Shown here in pieces: positions 36,930 to 44,689 of a stretch of DNA of 64,000 nucleotides; the first letter of the stretch is position 1, and each line of letters opens with the position of its first letter. The position numbers and the translations under genes are program-made. Source of the stretch: Massilia violaceinigra (GTDB taxonomy: Bacteria; Pseudomonadota; Gammaproteobacteria; Burkholderiales; Burkholderiaceae_D). The stretch spans positions 7,316,001 through 7,380,000 of the forward strand of contig NZ_CP024608.1 in the NCBI RefSeq assembly GCF_002752675.1, read 5' to 3'. The notes under the pieces are model-generated. The model had not been told where the DNA came from and did no database searches. It worked only from the letters and a program-made list of their open reading frames with translations.

Positions 36930-37844
36930 TCAGAATCGGTAAGCGAGTCCAGTGGACACGGTGAAATTATTGGGGCGCTCGACCAGCGGGCTGCGCCGCG
37001 CATCGCCCTGCAGGCGCGCGGCGCGCACCGCGCTGCCGAGCATCCAGGATGGCGACAGCGCCCAGTTCCAGCGCGCCGCCACGGCCACATCCTTGAGGCC
37101 GCCTCCGGGCGCATATGCGTCATTGCCGCTGCGTAGGCTTTCAGCCTCGGTCACGCCGAAATAGCTGCGGTTGTAGCTGCCGTTGACCAGCGTCAGGTCG
37201 GCCGACAGCAACACGGTGTGGTGGGGCGCGATGGTCCGCGCCACGTGCTGCATGCCCACGGTCCAGGTGGCGCCATGGCGGTCGCGTCCCGATCCTGCCA
37301 GCAAGTTATTGGTAATGCGCAAGGATGGCGTCAGATAATAATGGAAAAACGCCCCGCCCTGCAGGCGCGCACCAATCGCATCGGTGCCGCCGAGACGATT
37401 GCCGCCGCGCTTTTGCGCGGACGGCTCTGCGGGCTGCACCGCGGATGGCCGTATCGGCCCGGTCTTCGGATCGGTCGTGCTCAGCGGCGGCACCGACTCG
37501 CCCACGAAGCCGGCCATGGGCGCCCCGACCCACTCGCTGTCGCTGCCGGATTGGCTGCGGCGCGGCTGCAGTGCGACCAGGGGGCCATATTCGAGCACCG
37601 GATTGGTCGACAGGTGCATCCCTGCGCTCATGCCCGAGATAAACACGCCATTGCTCCATTCGACCTGAAGCAGCGGCAAGGCTGTCACGCGCCGCTGCGC
37701 CGCGCCCTGGTAGCGCGGCGCCGAGACGGCGCCCAGCCCGACATACATGTCGCGGCTGCCGTCCGGCATCGGATTGGTGGCAGGGGTCTGGGCCCAGGCG
37801 GCAGGCCAGACGCCGGCCAGGACAAGGGCAAAAAGGGTTCTCAT
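36930..37844 (-). CDS. MipA/OmpV family outer membrane protein, copy A
   Basis: 304 aa. A signal peptide (to AWA) is followed by the family opening MYVGLGAVSAPRYQGAAQRR, the VEWSNGVFISGMSAGMHL strand, and a closing FTVSTGLAYRF, an outer-membrane aromatic terminus. MipA/OmpV proteins are small beta-barrels; E. coli MipA binds a lytic transglycosylase. A paralogue lies at 38876. The gene pairs with a DUF2987-like gene 2 bp downstream. Confidence 0.88.
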   Translation of the reverse strand: MRTLFALVLAGVWPAAWAQTPATNPMPDGSRDMYVGLGAVSAPRYQGAAQRRVTALPLLQVEWSNGVFISGMSAGMHLSTNPVLEYGPLVALQPRRSQSGSDSEWVGAPMAGFVGESVPPLSTTDPKTGPIRPSAVQPAEPSAQKRGGNRLGGTDAIGARLQGGAFFHYYLTPSLRITNNLLAGSGRDRHGATWTVGMQHVARTIAPHHTVLLSADLTLVNGSYNRSYFGVTEAESLRSGNDAYAPGGGLKDVAVAARWNWALSPSWMLGSAVRAARLQGDARRSPLVERPNNFTVSTGLAYRF

Positions 37845-38171
37845 GAATATCGCCGAAAAGATGATCAGCCGCCATTTTACGGCCTGCCGTCAACATCGCC
37901 GAAATCGCTGAGTTTTCGTCAAGACCGCACGCGCCTCGACTGCACGCTGCGGCGTCCCACGATACGCGGATGGCGGGCGCCTTCATGCGGCCCGCTGCAT
38001 CGCCATCATGCTGTTGCTGCGAATAAAAAAAGCCCACGACACCGGAGAGCATCGAGGGCGAACGGAAAACCCGATACGCATAGCTTAGGCGCTTCGTGCG
38101 TTCCTTTCCGCCTCGAAATGTCTGGCAATTGTCGTAAATGTGTATTCGACATCACCGCACCGTTGAGCACG
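37845..38171. other. Intergenic gap between the two MipA/DUF2987 units
   Basis: 327 bp without a credible gene. At 38130-38144 there is TGTCG-N6-TGTA, one base from the motif found before the RstA-like and RstB-like genes. On the minus strand a weak GCCC/GGGC hairpin runs into TTTTTT near 38025, a possible terminator for unit B. TTGACG occurs twice within 75 bp of the MipA copy A start, without a good -10 box. Confidence 0.4.
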
Positions 38172-38879
38172 CTATTCGATCAGCGGCGCGATGGCCAGCG
38201 GCGCACTGCTGGTGATGAGCTGGCGCGGCTCGCCGCCACGGCTGAATCGATAATTGACGATGCGAAATCCAGCCGGGCCATCGTCGGGAAACGCGCGGCC
38301 CTCGGTTACCGGCAGCGTCACCGCGTCGGCCGCGCCGCTGCGCACCCGCACCGGGGGCGTGGTGAGCGCGTTCGGGTAGACGAAGCGCACGCCCACGCAG
38401 GCGCGCGCGCGCGCGCTGGCATCGGTGTAGCGCAAGTAGCCCAGCGCCTGGGCGCAGGCGGCGCGCAACTCGGCGCTGTCGTACAGGCCGTTGGCACGCG
38501 GCATGATCGACACGCGCGCGCGAAAACCGACCGGCCCGCTACTGCCGCTCACCAGCAAGGGCGCGTTCTCGTTGTAGGCCGCTGTGCTGAGCGGAAATAC
38601 CGTGCGCCCGGTGGGGTCGAGCGCGAGATACTGGTCGCCGTCGCGGGTGTGCAAGATCAGCCGCAGGTCCGGCGCCGCGGCGCCCTGCTGCCCCGTTACC
38701 AGCTGCAACTGGTTTTGCAGATAGCTCTTGGGCCCGCCATATTTCTGGAACGCCACCATCGCGCGGTAAGCGTCACGATAGCTGAGCCATTCCGACGCCG
38801 GCGCGTGCGCCGTGCTGGTGCCCGCCGAAAACAGCAGCGCGAGCAAGAGAGCGAGACGGCGTGGGGCGTTCATCATCAA
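38172..38879 (-). CDS. DUF2987-like secreted protein, copy B
   Basis: 235 aa, paralogue of 36226-36927: EWLSYRDAYRAMVAFQKYGGPKSYLQNQLQLV and LALDPTGRTVFPLSTAAYNENAPL align directly. It has a signal peptide (to about 24). It overlaps MipA copy B by 4 bp (ATGA), where copy A has a 2-bp gap. Function unknown. Confidence 0.75.
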   Translation of the reverse strand: MMMNAPRRLALLLALLFSAGTSTAHAPASEWLSYRDAYRAMVAFQKYGGPKSYLQNQLQLVTGQQGAAAPDLRLILHTRDGDQYLALDPTGRTVFPLSTAAYNENAPLLVSGSSGPVGFRARVSIMPRANGLYDSAELRAACAQALGYLRYTDASARARACVGVRFVYPNALTTPPVRVRSGAADAVTLPVTEGRAFPDDGPAGFRIVNYRFSRGGEPRQLITSSAPLAIAPLIE

Positions 38880-39781
38880 AACCGGTAAGCGAGCGCGGTG
38901 GATACGGCAAAGCCGTTGGCACGCTCCACCAACGGACTCTTTTGCGCAGCGCCCAGCACGCGGGTCGCTTGCACGTTGTTAATCAGCAGCCACGAGGGCG
39001 ACAGGGCCCAGTGCCAGCGCAGGCCCGCGCTCGCGCCGTTCAGGCCGCCGCCGGGCGCATACGCAGGGTTGCCGCTGCGCAGGGATTCAGCAGGGCTGAC
39101 GCCGAAAAAGCTTGTGTTGTAGTGGCGGTTGACCACGCTCACGCCAGCCGACAGCGACACGCTGTGGTGCGGCGAAAACTGCTGCGCCACGTGCTGGATG
39201 CCGAGATTCCACAGCACGCCGTTGGCGTCCCGGCCGCCACCGTACAGCACGCTATTGGTCAGGCGCAGGCTGGGGCTGAGATAGACGTTAACGAAGCCGC
39301 CCGCCTGCAGGCGCGCGCCGACCACATCCATGCCGGACAGGCGGTTGGGGCCGGCGTTGCGCGCGGTCTTGTCGGGCTGGCCCGGCGTGATGGGCTGGCC
39401 CGGGGTGTCGACGACGGGCGCCAGCGGCGAACCGCCGTCGGTCATGGAGGTCAGCGAGGCGCCGCCGAGCGCGGCCCCGTTGCCCGATTCGCTGCGCCGT
39501 GCCTGGACCGACAGCAGCGGCCCGAATTCGAGCGATGGCTGGTCCGACAGGTGCACGCCGGCATTCATACCGGAAATAAATACGCCATTGCTCCACTCGC
39601 CCTGCAGCACCGGCACGGCCATGCGGCGCGGCCGGCGCGCGCCTTCGTACGCCGGCGACGACACGAAGCCGAGCCCGACATACATGTCGCGGCTGCCGTC
39701 CGGCATCGGATTGACGGACGGGGTGCGGGCGGTGGCGCTGGCGCACGCCGCGCCCAGCACAAAGGTCAACAGTATTTTCAT
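38876..39781 (-). CDS. MipA/OmpV family outer membrane protein, copy B
   Basis: 301 aa. Signal peptide (ASATA), then MYVGLGFVSSPAYEGARRPR, GEWSNGVFISGMNAGVHL and the terminal FAVSTALAYRF. Large parts align with copy A, including NPMPDGSRDMYVGLG and YAPGGGL, so the two arose by duplication and have diverged in the loop around 120-160. It follows lipoprotein B by 57 bp. Confidence 0.88.
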   Translation of the reverse strand: MKILLTFVLGAACASATARTPSVNPMPDGSRDMYVGLGFVSSPAYEGARRPRRMAVPVLQGEWSNGVFISGMNAGVHLSDQPSLEFGPLLSVQARRSESGNGAALGGASLTSMTDGGSPLAPVVDTPGQPITPGQPDKTARNAGPNRLSGMDVVGARLQAGGFVNVYLSPSLRLTNSVLYGGGRDANGVLWNLGIQHVAQQFSPHHSVSLSAGVSVVNRHYNTSFFGVSPAESLRSGNPAYAPGGGLNGASAGLRWHWALSPSWLLINNVQATRVLGAAQKSPLVERANGFAVSTALAYRF

Positions 39782-39838
39782 ACATCGGGGTCCGGGCCCG
39801 GCAGCGCTTGCGCGCCACCAGGGAAACGGAAAACTGCC

Positions 39839-41206
39839 TTATCGGTGCCGCGATTGGGTCGAAAACTCGACCGTGTCATTCGAGCGCGGCAGCTTGACCA
39901 GATGCCCGGGGTTCGAAATCGCCGCCGGACACGCAAGGCCGCTATCGGGCTTGAGCGACCAGTTCACGCTGGACACGTGAATCTTGCCGCTCTCGCGGTA
40001 GACGCTCTGGATTTCCGTGGTTTCGCACCCGGTCGGGCCACCCTGGCCGAATACCGCGACCACCATTTCCTTGCTGAAATCGACAACCGGCAGGGTGCCG
40101 CCGCTGTGCGACTGGTTCCATACGGTGGCGAAGGTGGTGGCATCCTTGATCACGATATTGCGCGGTGTCGGCATGTGCGAGTAGGGGCCGCGCCACAGGT
40201 CGGTGAAATCGATGTTCTGCGTCTTCACCTGCACGAAGTCGACCACGGCGTCCACGCGCGGGACCGTGATCATCTGCATCGGATTGGCGACCACGGCGAT
40301 GCACATGACGCCGGGATCGGGCGCCCTGTGCTCGGTGCGGATCACCAGATGGCCGTCGCTGGCATTGGCGCGCACCACGCCGAAGCTGCCGCAGGCCGAG
40401 CCGTTGCCGCCGAATACGGCGATCACCATTTCAGTCTTGAAATTGACTTTCGGCGCCGGCGGCGGCGGGATGCGGATCCGGCTGTGCTCGGCCCACAGGG
40501 CGTCGAGCGCCGCCTGGTCGCGCACCACGACATTGCGGGCCTCGGACACGCCGGAGAAGGTATCGCTGGCGATGGTCTTGAAATCCACGCTGAGTCCATT
40601 TGCAGGCAGGAACTTGATCTCTTCGACAACGTGGGCGGCGCCCAGGCCGAAACCTTCTTCGTTCGTCTTGTCGACAATCGTGTTAAACATGGGCAGCATT
40701 TTTTCGTCGCTGCATTCCTTTTTCGGACCGGCGATGGTATCACTCAGGCTGCATACTTTCGCGTCCGGCGTCGTGCCGAACAGTTCGAGGCTGTAGCGTT
40801 TGTCGGCGCAGTCGCCCGACTGGTTCCACAGCACATATTTTTTGTCGATGAGGAACAGGCGGTTGGTCACGCTGGCGCACGAAGCTTGCTGGGCGCGCGC
40901 GACGAACGGGGTCATCACGGTGACCGGATCGGGCGTGGGCGTGGGCGTCGGCGTCGGCGTCGGCGTGGGCGTAGGCGTTGGCGTAGGCGTTGGCGTTGGC
41001 GTGGGCGTGGGCGTGGGCGTCGGGGTTGGGGTTGGGGTTGGGGTTGGGGTTGGCGTCGGGGTCGGGGTCGGGGTCGGCACGACGATGTCCGGCTGCGTCT
41101 TCGGAGGTACGGGCGTGCTGCCGCCGCTGTCGCCGCCGCCGCAACCGGCAAGCGCGACAGCGCCAGCCAGCGGGAGGCAGGAAAGTGCGCGAATCAAAAC
41201 AGACAT
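39839..41206 (-). CDS. Lipoprotein with two PrcB-like domains and long Thr-Pro linker, copy B
   Basis: 455 aa from the ATG at 41206, which has AAAGGA seven bases before it. Lipobox VALAGC gives the acylated Cys at about 21. An uninterrupted TP repeat of about 50 residues follows, then a Cys-rich region (ASCASVTNRLFLIDKKYVLW). The two PrcB-like domains begin with NVVVRDQAALDALWAEH and NIVIKDATTFATVWNQSH. Copy A has a much shorter linker. It is divergent from the kinase leader ORF. Function unknown. Confidence 0.78.
   Translation of the reverse strand: MSVLIRALSCLPLAGAVALAGCGGGDSGGSTPVPPKTQPDIVVPTPTPTPTPTPTPTPTPTPTPTPTPTPTPTPTPTPTPTPTPTPTPTPTPDPVTVMTPFVARAQQASCASVTNRLFLIDKKYVLWNQSGDCADKRYSLELFGTTPDAKVCSLSDTIAGPKKECSDEKMLPMFNTIVDKTNEEGFGLGAAHVVEEIKFLPANGLSVDFKTIASDTFSGVSEARNVVVRDQAALDALWAEHSRIRIPPPPAPKVNFKTEMVIAVFGGNGSACGSFGVVRANASDGHLVIRTEHRAPDPGVMCIAVVANPMQMITVPRVDAVVDFVQVKTQNIDFTDLWRGPYSHMPTPRNIVIKDATTFATVWNQSHSGGTLPVVDFSKEMVVAVFGQGGPTGCETTEIQSVYRESGKIHVSSVNWSLKPDSGLACPAAISNPGHLVKLPRSNDTVEFSTQSRHR
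40925..41080. repeat. Hexamer microsatellite encoding a Thr-Pro linker
   Basis: On the plus strand the tract is a run of GGCGTN and GGGTTN hexamers; in the gene it codes for repeated Thr-Pro. Such tracts can gain or lose copies by slippage, changing linker length without breaking frame because each unit is six bases. Confidence 0.85.
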
Positions 41207-41331
41207 GGCAAATCCTTTCATAAGGGAAGCGATACCTGCCGTCGCGCAAGCGCGGCGGGCAGACCTGGAATTCGAGTAAAGCCATGATATAGACAATCGC
41301 GCGGCACTTCCGCCATGAACTGTCCCCTATT

Positions 41332-41377
41332 TGTCACTTATTTGTAATACCCCGATGCGCGCCACTCTTATACAATG
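41332..41377 (+). promoter_or_regulatory. Promoter region of the RstB-like kinase
   Basis: CTCTTATACAATG (41365-41377) is identical to the element before the RstA-like gene and ends 18 bp before the leader ATG. TGTCA-N6-TGTA lies at 41332-41346. The region is shared with the divergent lipoprotein B gene, so a bound regulator could act on both. Confidence 0.5.
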
Positions 41378-41394
41378 CTGCGCAAGGAGAAGCG

Positions 41395-41445
41395 ATGTCT
41401 ATGGCAACAGTTATTGAACACCGTTGTGGCGGGATACACGCGTGA
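41395..41445 (+). CDS. 16-codon leader ORF coupled to the kinase
   Basis: ATG at 41395, after a good AAGGAG site, opens a 16-codon frame MSMATVIEHRCGGIHA whose TGA overlaps the kinase GTG (GTGA, 41442-41445). The kinase start itself has no clear ribosome site, so ribosomes may reach it by reinitiation. The peptide could be regulatory or simply a loading site. No similarity is recognised. Confidence 0.45.
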   Translation: MSMATVIEHRCGGIHA

Positions 41446-42740
41446 ACCGGATCTTCTTCCGCTTCTTCGTGCTGGTCATGCTGTCGATCACGATCGCGAC
41501 CTTTGCCATCTACTTTGCCACCAGCCGCCTGTTCGGCGATCCGCTGGACGATATCGCGCGGCGCCAGGCGGCCGCCCAGATTTTCCTGCTTGAACAATAC
41601 ATCGACAAAGCCCCGGCCGACGATTGGCTGGTACGGCTCAACAAGGTGCGCGAAGTGACGGACGTCAAGCTCGACCTGGTGCCGCTGACCAGCGCGCGTG
41701 CCTCGCTGCCGGTCCAGCAGCACGGCGCGCTCGACCGTGGCGAACTGGTGCTCGACACCGCCAACAAAGCCTTTTACCGCCGCGTCGACCTGCATGGCGA
41801 AAGCTATGTCGGCAGCGCCGAGGAAGTCATCCACGCCCATCAGCTGCCCATCGACATCGGTCTGGCGCTGGAAATGGAAGCGGTGCGCTACGTGATCGTG
41901 GCGCTGTTCCTGCTGGTGCCGATCGCCCTGTGGTCGCGCTCGCACTGGCTGGGACTGCAGGAACTCTCGCGCGTGGCCGACGAGGTCGGCGCCGGCCGGC
42001 TGGCGGCGCGCGCCAGCTTCAAGCCGGGCGCCATCATCTATCCGCTGGCCGAGCGGCTCAACCACATGGCCGGGCGCATCGAAGGCTTGCTCGACGCGCA
42101 GAAAAACCTGCTCCATTCCGTTTCGCACGAACTGCGCACCCCGATCGCGCGCCTGGAATTCGCGCTGGAACTGCTCAGGTCGGCAGCGGACGATCCGGCG
42201 CTGGAACAGCGCATCGTGGCGATGGAAGGCGATGTCGCCGAGCTGAACGGGCTGGTGAATGAACTGCTGGGCATGATCCGGCTCGACAGCCGCCAGGCGC
42301 TGCAGCAAGCCAGCTTCGAGCTGGCGCCGGCGCTGCTGGGCTGCGTGGACGCGCTCGACCCGCTGGCGGCCCAGCCCCAGGTCCGGCTCGACAGTGCGCT
42401 GGGCAGCATGACCGGCGACCGCCGCCTGCTGCTGCGCGCGGTGGGCAACCTGCTCAGGAATGCGCAGAAATACGGCAACGGCCAGATTGCGCTCTCGGCG
42501 CGGCGCGCGGACGGGGTGGAAATCGTGGTGGAAGATGACGGGCCCGGCATTCCGGAGGCGGAACGGGGCAAGGTATTCGAACCGTTTTACCGGATCGACC
42601 GCAGCCGCGACCGCAGTACCGGCGGCTTCGGGCTGGGATTATCGATTGCGCAAAAGGCCGTGGCGCTGCATGGCGGCACGATTGCGGTGGAACAGTCGGC
42701 GATGGGCGGCGCGCGCTTCGTGATTGCGTTGCCGGCCTGA
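41442..42740 (+). CDS. Sensor histidine kinase (RstB-like)
   Basis: 432 aa from GTG at 41442; a TTG at 41424 in the same frame is possible. First membrane helix FFVLVMLSITIATFAIYFA, a periplasmic loop of about 110 residues, a second helix (VIVALFLLVPIALW), HAMP, and HisKA with the phospho-His in HSVSHELRTPIARLEF. The ATPase domain has LLRNAQKYG, VEDDGPGIP and GGFGLGLSIAQ. It is the natural partner of the OmpR-type regulator at 33117. Confidence 0.9.
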   Translation: MNRIFFRFFVLVMLSITIATFAIYFATSRLFGDPLDDIARRQAAAQIFLLEQYIDKAPADDWLVRLNKVREVTDVKLDLVPLTSARASLPVQQHGALDRGELVLDTANKAFYRRVDLHGESYVGSAEEVIHAHQLPIDIGLALEMEAVRYVIVALFLLVPIALWSRSHWLGLQELSRVADEVGAGRLAARASFKPGAIIYPLAERLNHMAGRIEGLLDAQKNLLHSVSHELRTPIARLEFALELLRSAADDPALEQRIVAMEGDVAELNGLVNELLGMIRLDSRQALQQASFELAPALLGCVDALDPLAAQPQVRLDSALGSMTGDRRLLLRAVGNLLRNAQKYGNGQIALSARRADGVEIVVEDDGPGIPEAERGKVFEPFYRIDRSRDRSTGGFGLGLSIAQKAVALHGGTIAVEQSAMGGARFVIALPA

Positions 42741-42792
42741 GCACCGTCGTTTCCAGCGCTTGCCTAAAAGCCGTCTTTCCCGCGCAGTGAAG

Positions 42793-42818
42793 TGACCCAA
42801 GAAAGTTGGACGGTGTTT
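42793..42818. repeat. IS left inverted repeat
   Basis: Starts TGACCCAAGAAAGTTGGAC and pairs with 44217-44242 at 22 of 26 positions. Confidence 0.88.
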
Positions 42819-42826
42819 TGATTAAA

Positions 42827-43624
42827 TCAAAGCGAATGCTGGGTTCGGTATTGCACCGGGCTCAGTCCGTTCAGCTTCATCTTGATACGGCAGTGATTAT
42901 AGTAGTCAATGTACTCGGCCAGACCTTTTTTCAACTCGTCGACGCTACTAAATTTGTTCAGGTGGTAATACTCCGTCTTCAGCACTGCGAAGAAGCTCTC
43001 CATGGCTGCGTTGTCGAGGCAGTTGCCTTTGCGAGACATGCTCTGCACGATGCCTTTCTGCGCCAGCATGTGCTGGTAGGCCGGCATGCGATACTGCCAT
43101 CCCTGATCTGAATGGACGATCGGTTTATCGTCGGCACGCAACTTCCGGAAGGCTTTTTTGAGCATGCCTGTCACCAGTCCGAGTACCGGACGCGTGTCCA
43201 TTTCATACGCTACAATTTCCCCGTTGAACAGGTCCATCACGGGTGATAGATACACTTTCTGACCAGCGACTTTCATCTCGGTGACGTCGGTTGCCCACTT
43301 CTGATTCACCCCCTCTGCGTTGAAATCGCGCAGCAAGATGTTCGGCGCAGTCTTGCCCACTTCCCCCTTGTACGACTTGTATTTCTTGATGCGTACCAGC
43401 GATGTCAGCTTCATTGCCTGCATGCAGCGCTGGACGGTATTGGCGCATGCGCGATGGCCTGCCTTGCGCAGCACGTCAGCGATACGCCGATAGCCCATAC
43501 GCCCCTTGTGTGCCTGATAGGTCGTCTCGATACCCTGCTTCAAGTGCGCATGCTTGTCGCCGTCTTGCGCAACCTTCTTTTGATAGTAAAACGTACTACG
43601 TTTCAGACCGGTAAGCGCAAGCAA
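42827..43624 (-). CDS. IS3-family transposase OrfB
   Basis: 265 aa from the internal Met. The rve-type integrase core holds the DDE triad: Asp in WATDVTEM, Asp in VHSDQG, and Glu in NAAMESFFAVLK. A HTH_21-like segment (YQAHKGRMGYRRIADVL) precedes it. The frame is open upstream to the end of orfA, where a CAAAAAG run (43673-43679, read on the minus strand) would allow a -1 shift giving an OrfAB fusion. No disruption is seen. Confidence 0.93.
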   Translation of the reverse strand: MLALTGLKRSTFYYQKKVAQDGDKHAHLKQGIETTYQAHKGRMGYRRIADVLRKAGHRACANTVQRCMQAMKLTSLVRIKKYKSYKGEVGKTAPNILLRDFNAEGVNQKWATDVTEMKVAGQKVYLSPVMDLFNGEIVAYEMDTRPVLGLVTGMLKKAFRKLRADDKPIVHSDQGWQYRMPAYQHMLAQKGIVQSMSRKGNCLDNAAMESFFAVLKTEYYHLNKFSSVDELKKGLAEYIDYYNHCRIKMKLNGLSPVQYRTQHSL

Positions 43625-43659
43625 CTGCGCAATGGGAAATTGCAGCCTTAACTCGTGGA

Positions 43660-44196
43660 CTATGTGCGCTTTTTGCGCATTGCCGCAGCCTGTTCGGCCG
43701 CTTGAGCTAAGGCTCTCCGCTTTTTTAGAACGGCGACCTCCATCCGTAACTGGTTCAGTTCCACCAGCAACTCTTCACGGCTACGTGTGGCATCACTATG
43801 CACGCTGGCAGGTGCAACTTGCTTGGGTAAATCAGCCATGCGCTTGGGTCTTCCTCTGGGTTTGCGGATCAGTGGCACTATACCGCCATCACGAAAATCG
43901 CGCTCCCAAACCCCGACGTAGCCCTGCGCGCGAATATTGAACCTGGCCGCCGTTTCCACATACGATAATTTGTTCGCCCACATGTACCGCAAAACCTCAA
44001 GCTTCTCATCGGCGCTGTACTGAACAGACTTCCTCGGTTCAAGGCCAGCTTTGCCGTGATAGCGGTGGAACAGTACCCAACGGCGTACTTGGCCGTAGCT
44101 AACGTTGTTGATGCGGCCTACTTCCTTATAGCCCATCAAGCCACGTACATATTGCTTAGCGATTTTTAGCTTGAATGCCGTCGTATGCTTCGTCAT
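43660..44196 (-). CDS. IS3-family transposase OrfA
   Basis: 178 aa from the ATG at 44196. The helix-turn-helix at the N-terminus (TTAFKLKIAKQYVRGLMGYKEVGRINNVSYGQVRRWV) binds the IS ends; a second HTH follows and a leucine-rich coiled coil (LVELNQLRMEVAVLKKRRAL) lies near the end. It ends AAMRKKRT at the slippery A run. An ATG 33 bp upstream lies close to the inverted repeat and is not favoured. Confidence 0.9.
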   Translation of the reverse strand: MTKHTTAFKLKIAKQYVRGLMGYKEVGRINNVSYGQVRRWVLFHRYHGKAGLEPRKSVQYSADEKLEVLRYMWANKLSYVETAARFNIRAQGYVGVWERDFRDGGIVPLIRKPRGRPKRMADLPKQVAPASVHSDATRSREELLVELNQLRMEVAVLKKRRALAQAAEQAAAMRKKRT

Positions 44197-44216
44197 CGAC
44201 TTCCCCCAAAAAGTAG

Positions 44217-44242
44217 AAACGGTGTCCAACTTTTTTGGGTCA
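44217..44242. repeat. IS right inverted repeat
   Basis: On the minus strand starts TGACCCAAAAAAGTTGGAC; see the left repeat. Confidence 0.88.
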
Positions 44243-44249
44243 GTTCACA

Positions 44250-44321
44250 GGCGGGAATCCAAGTTCGCTCCGAAGCCATTAGCTAAATTACGAACTTGGG
44301 GAGAACGGATGCGTTCCCGCC
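44250..44321. repeat. Nested inverted-repeat element beside the IS
   Basis: The outer arms are GGCGGGAA (44250-44257) and TTCCCGCC (44314-44321); the inner arms are CCAAGTTCG (44259-44267) and CGAACTTGG (44291-44299). The structure could be a dispersed repeat or a terminator for the gene at 44375 (minus strand). TTTCCCGCG left of the IS (42777-42785) resembles the outer arm, so the IS may have landed inside or at the edge of a related repeat. Confidence 0.6.
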
Positions 44322-44374
44322 GACTGCCGTCTTGGCGCGGAAAGCCGTTCCTGGCGTCGCCAGAAATGACGGGG

Positions 44375-44689
44375 TTACTTCTCCGCCGGCTTCAGATGCG
44401 TAATCCCGTACCAGAGGTGTTCCCACCAGTGCGGACGCGAGCTGACCACCTGCAGGCAGCGCATGTCGACCTCGCCCTTGAACACGGGATCGGCGCACTG
44501 CTTGGTGATCAGCGCATGACGCTGGTTCTCGGCATTGATGATCGCAATCGAGAACCACACCACGATACTGCACAGCACGACCACCAGGCTCCATGCCAAC
44601 TGGTTAATCCAGTTGCGCTCGAATAAATCTTCTTCCACGGGGCGCGAACCGTCGTAGATCTTGATGATTTTTTCTTCAGGCGTGCTCAT
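44375..44689 (-). CDS. Small single-span membrane protein
   Basis: 104 aa. One membrane helix (LAWSLVVVLCSIVVWFSIAII, about 31-51); the N-terminus is acidic and the C-terminal part has two Cys (KQCADP, DMRCLQ), probably periplasmic. Its ATG overlaps the dsbA stop (44686-44689), so the two are co-translated. Function unknown; Cys residues next to a DsbA-coupled gene make it a possible substrate or partner, by inference only. Confidence 0.65.
   Translation of the reverse strand: MSTPEEKIIKIYDGSRPVEEDLFERNWINQLAWSLVVVLCSIVVWFSIAIINAENQRHALITKQCADPVFKGEVDMRCLQVVSSRPHWWEHLWYGITHLKPAEK

Larger units (their letters stand above)
42793..44242. mobile_element. IS3-family insertion sequence, 1450 bp
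   Basis: Bounded by 26-bp imperfect inverted repeats (22 of 26 match). They start TGACCCAAGAAAGTTGGAC on the left and, on the other strand, TGACCCAAAAAAGTTGGAC on the right. It holds orfA and orfB on the minus strand. Ends TG..CA and the two-frame layout are typical of IS3. No clear target duplication is seen. It lies between the RstB-like gene and a hairpin element at 44250. Confidence 0.92.

Noticed and set aside
40800..41279. Plus-strand frame rich in Gly-Val repeats
   Set aside because: It is the reverse reading of the hexamer tract in lipoprotein B and has no start context.
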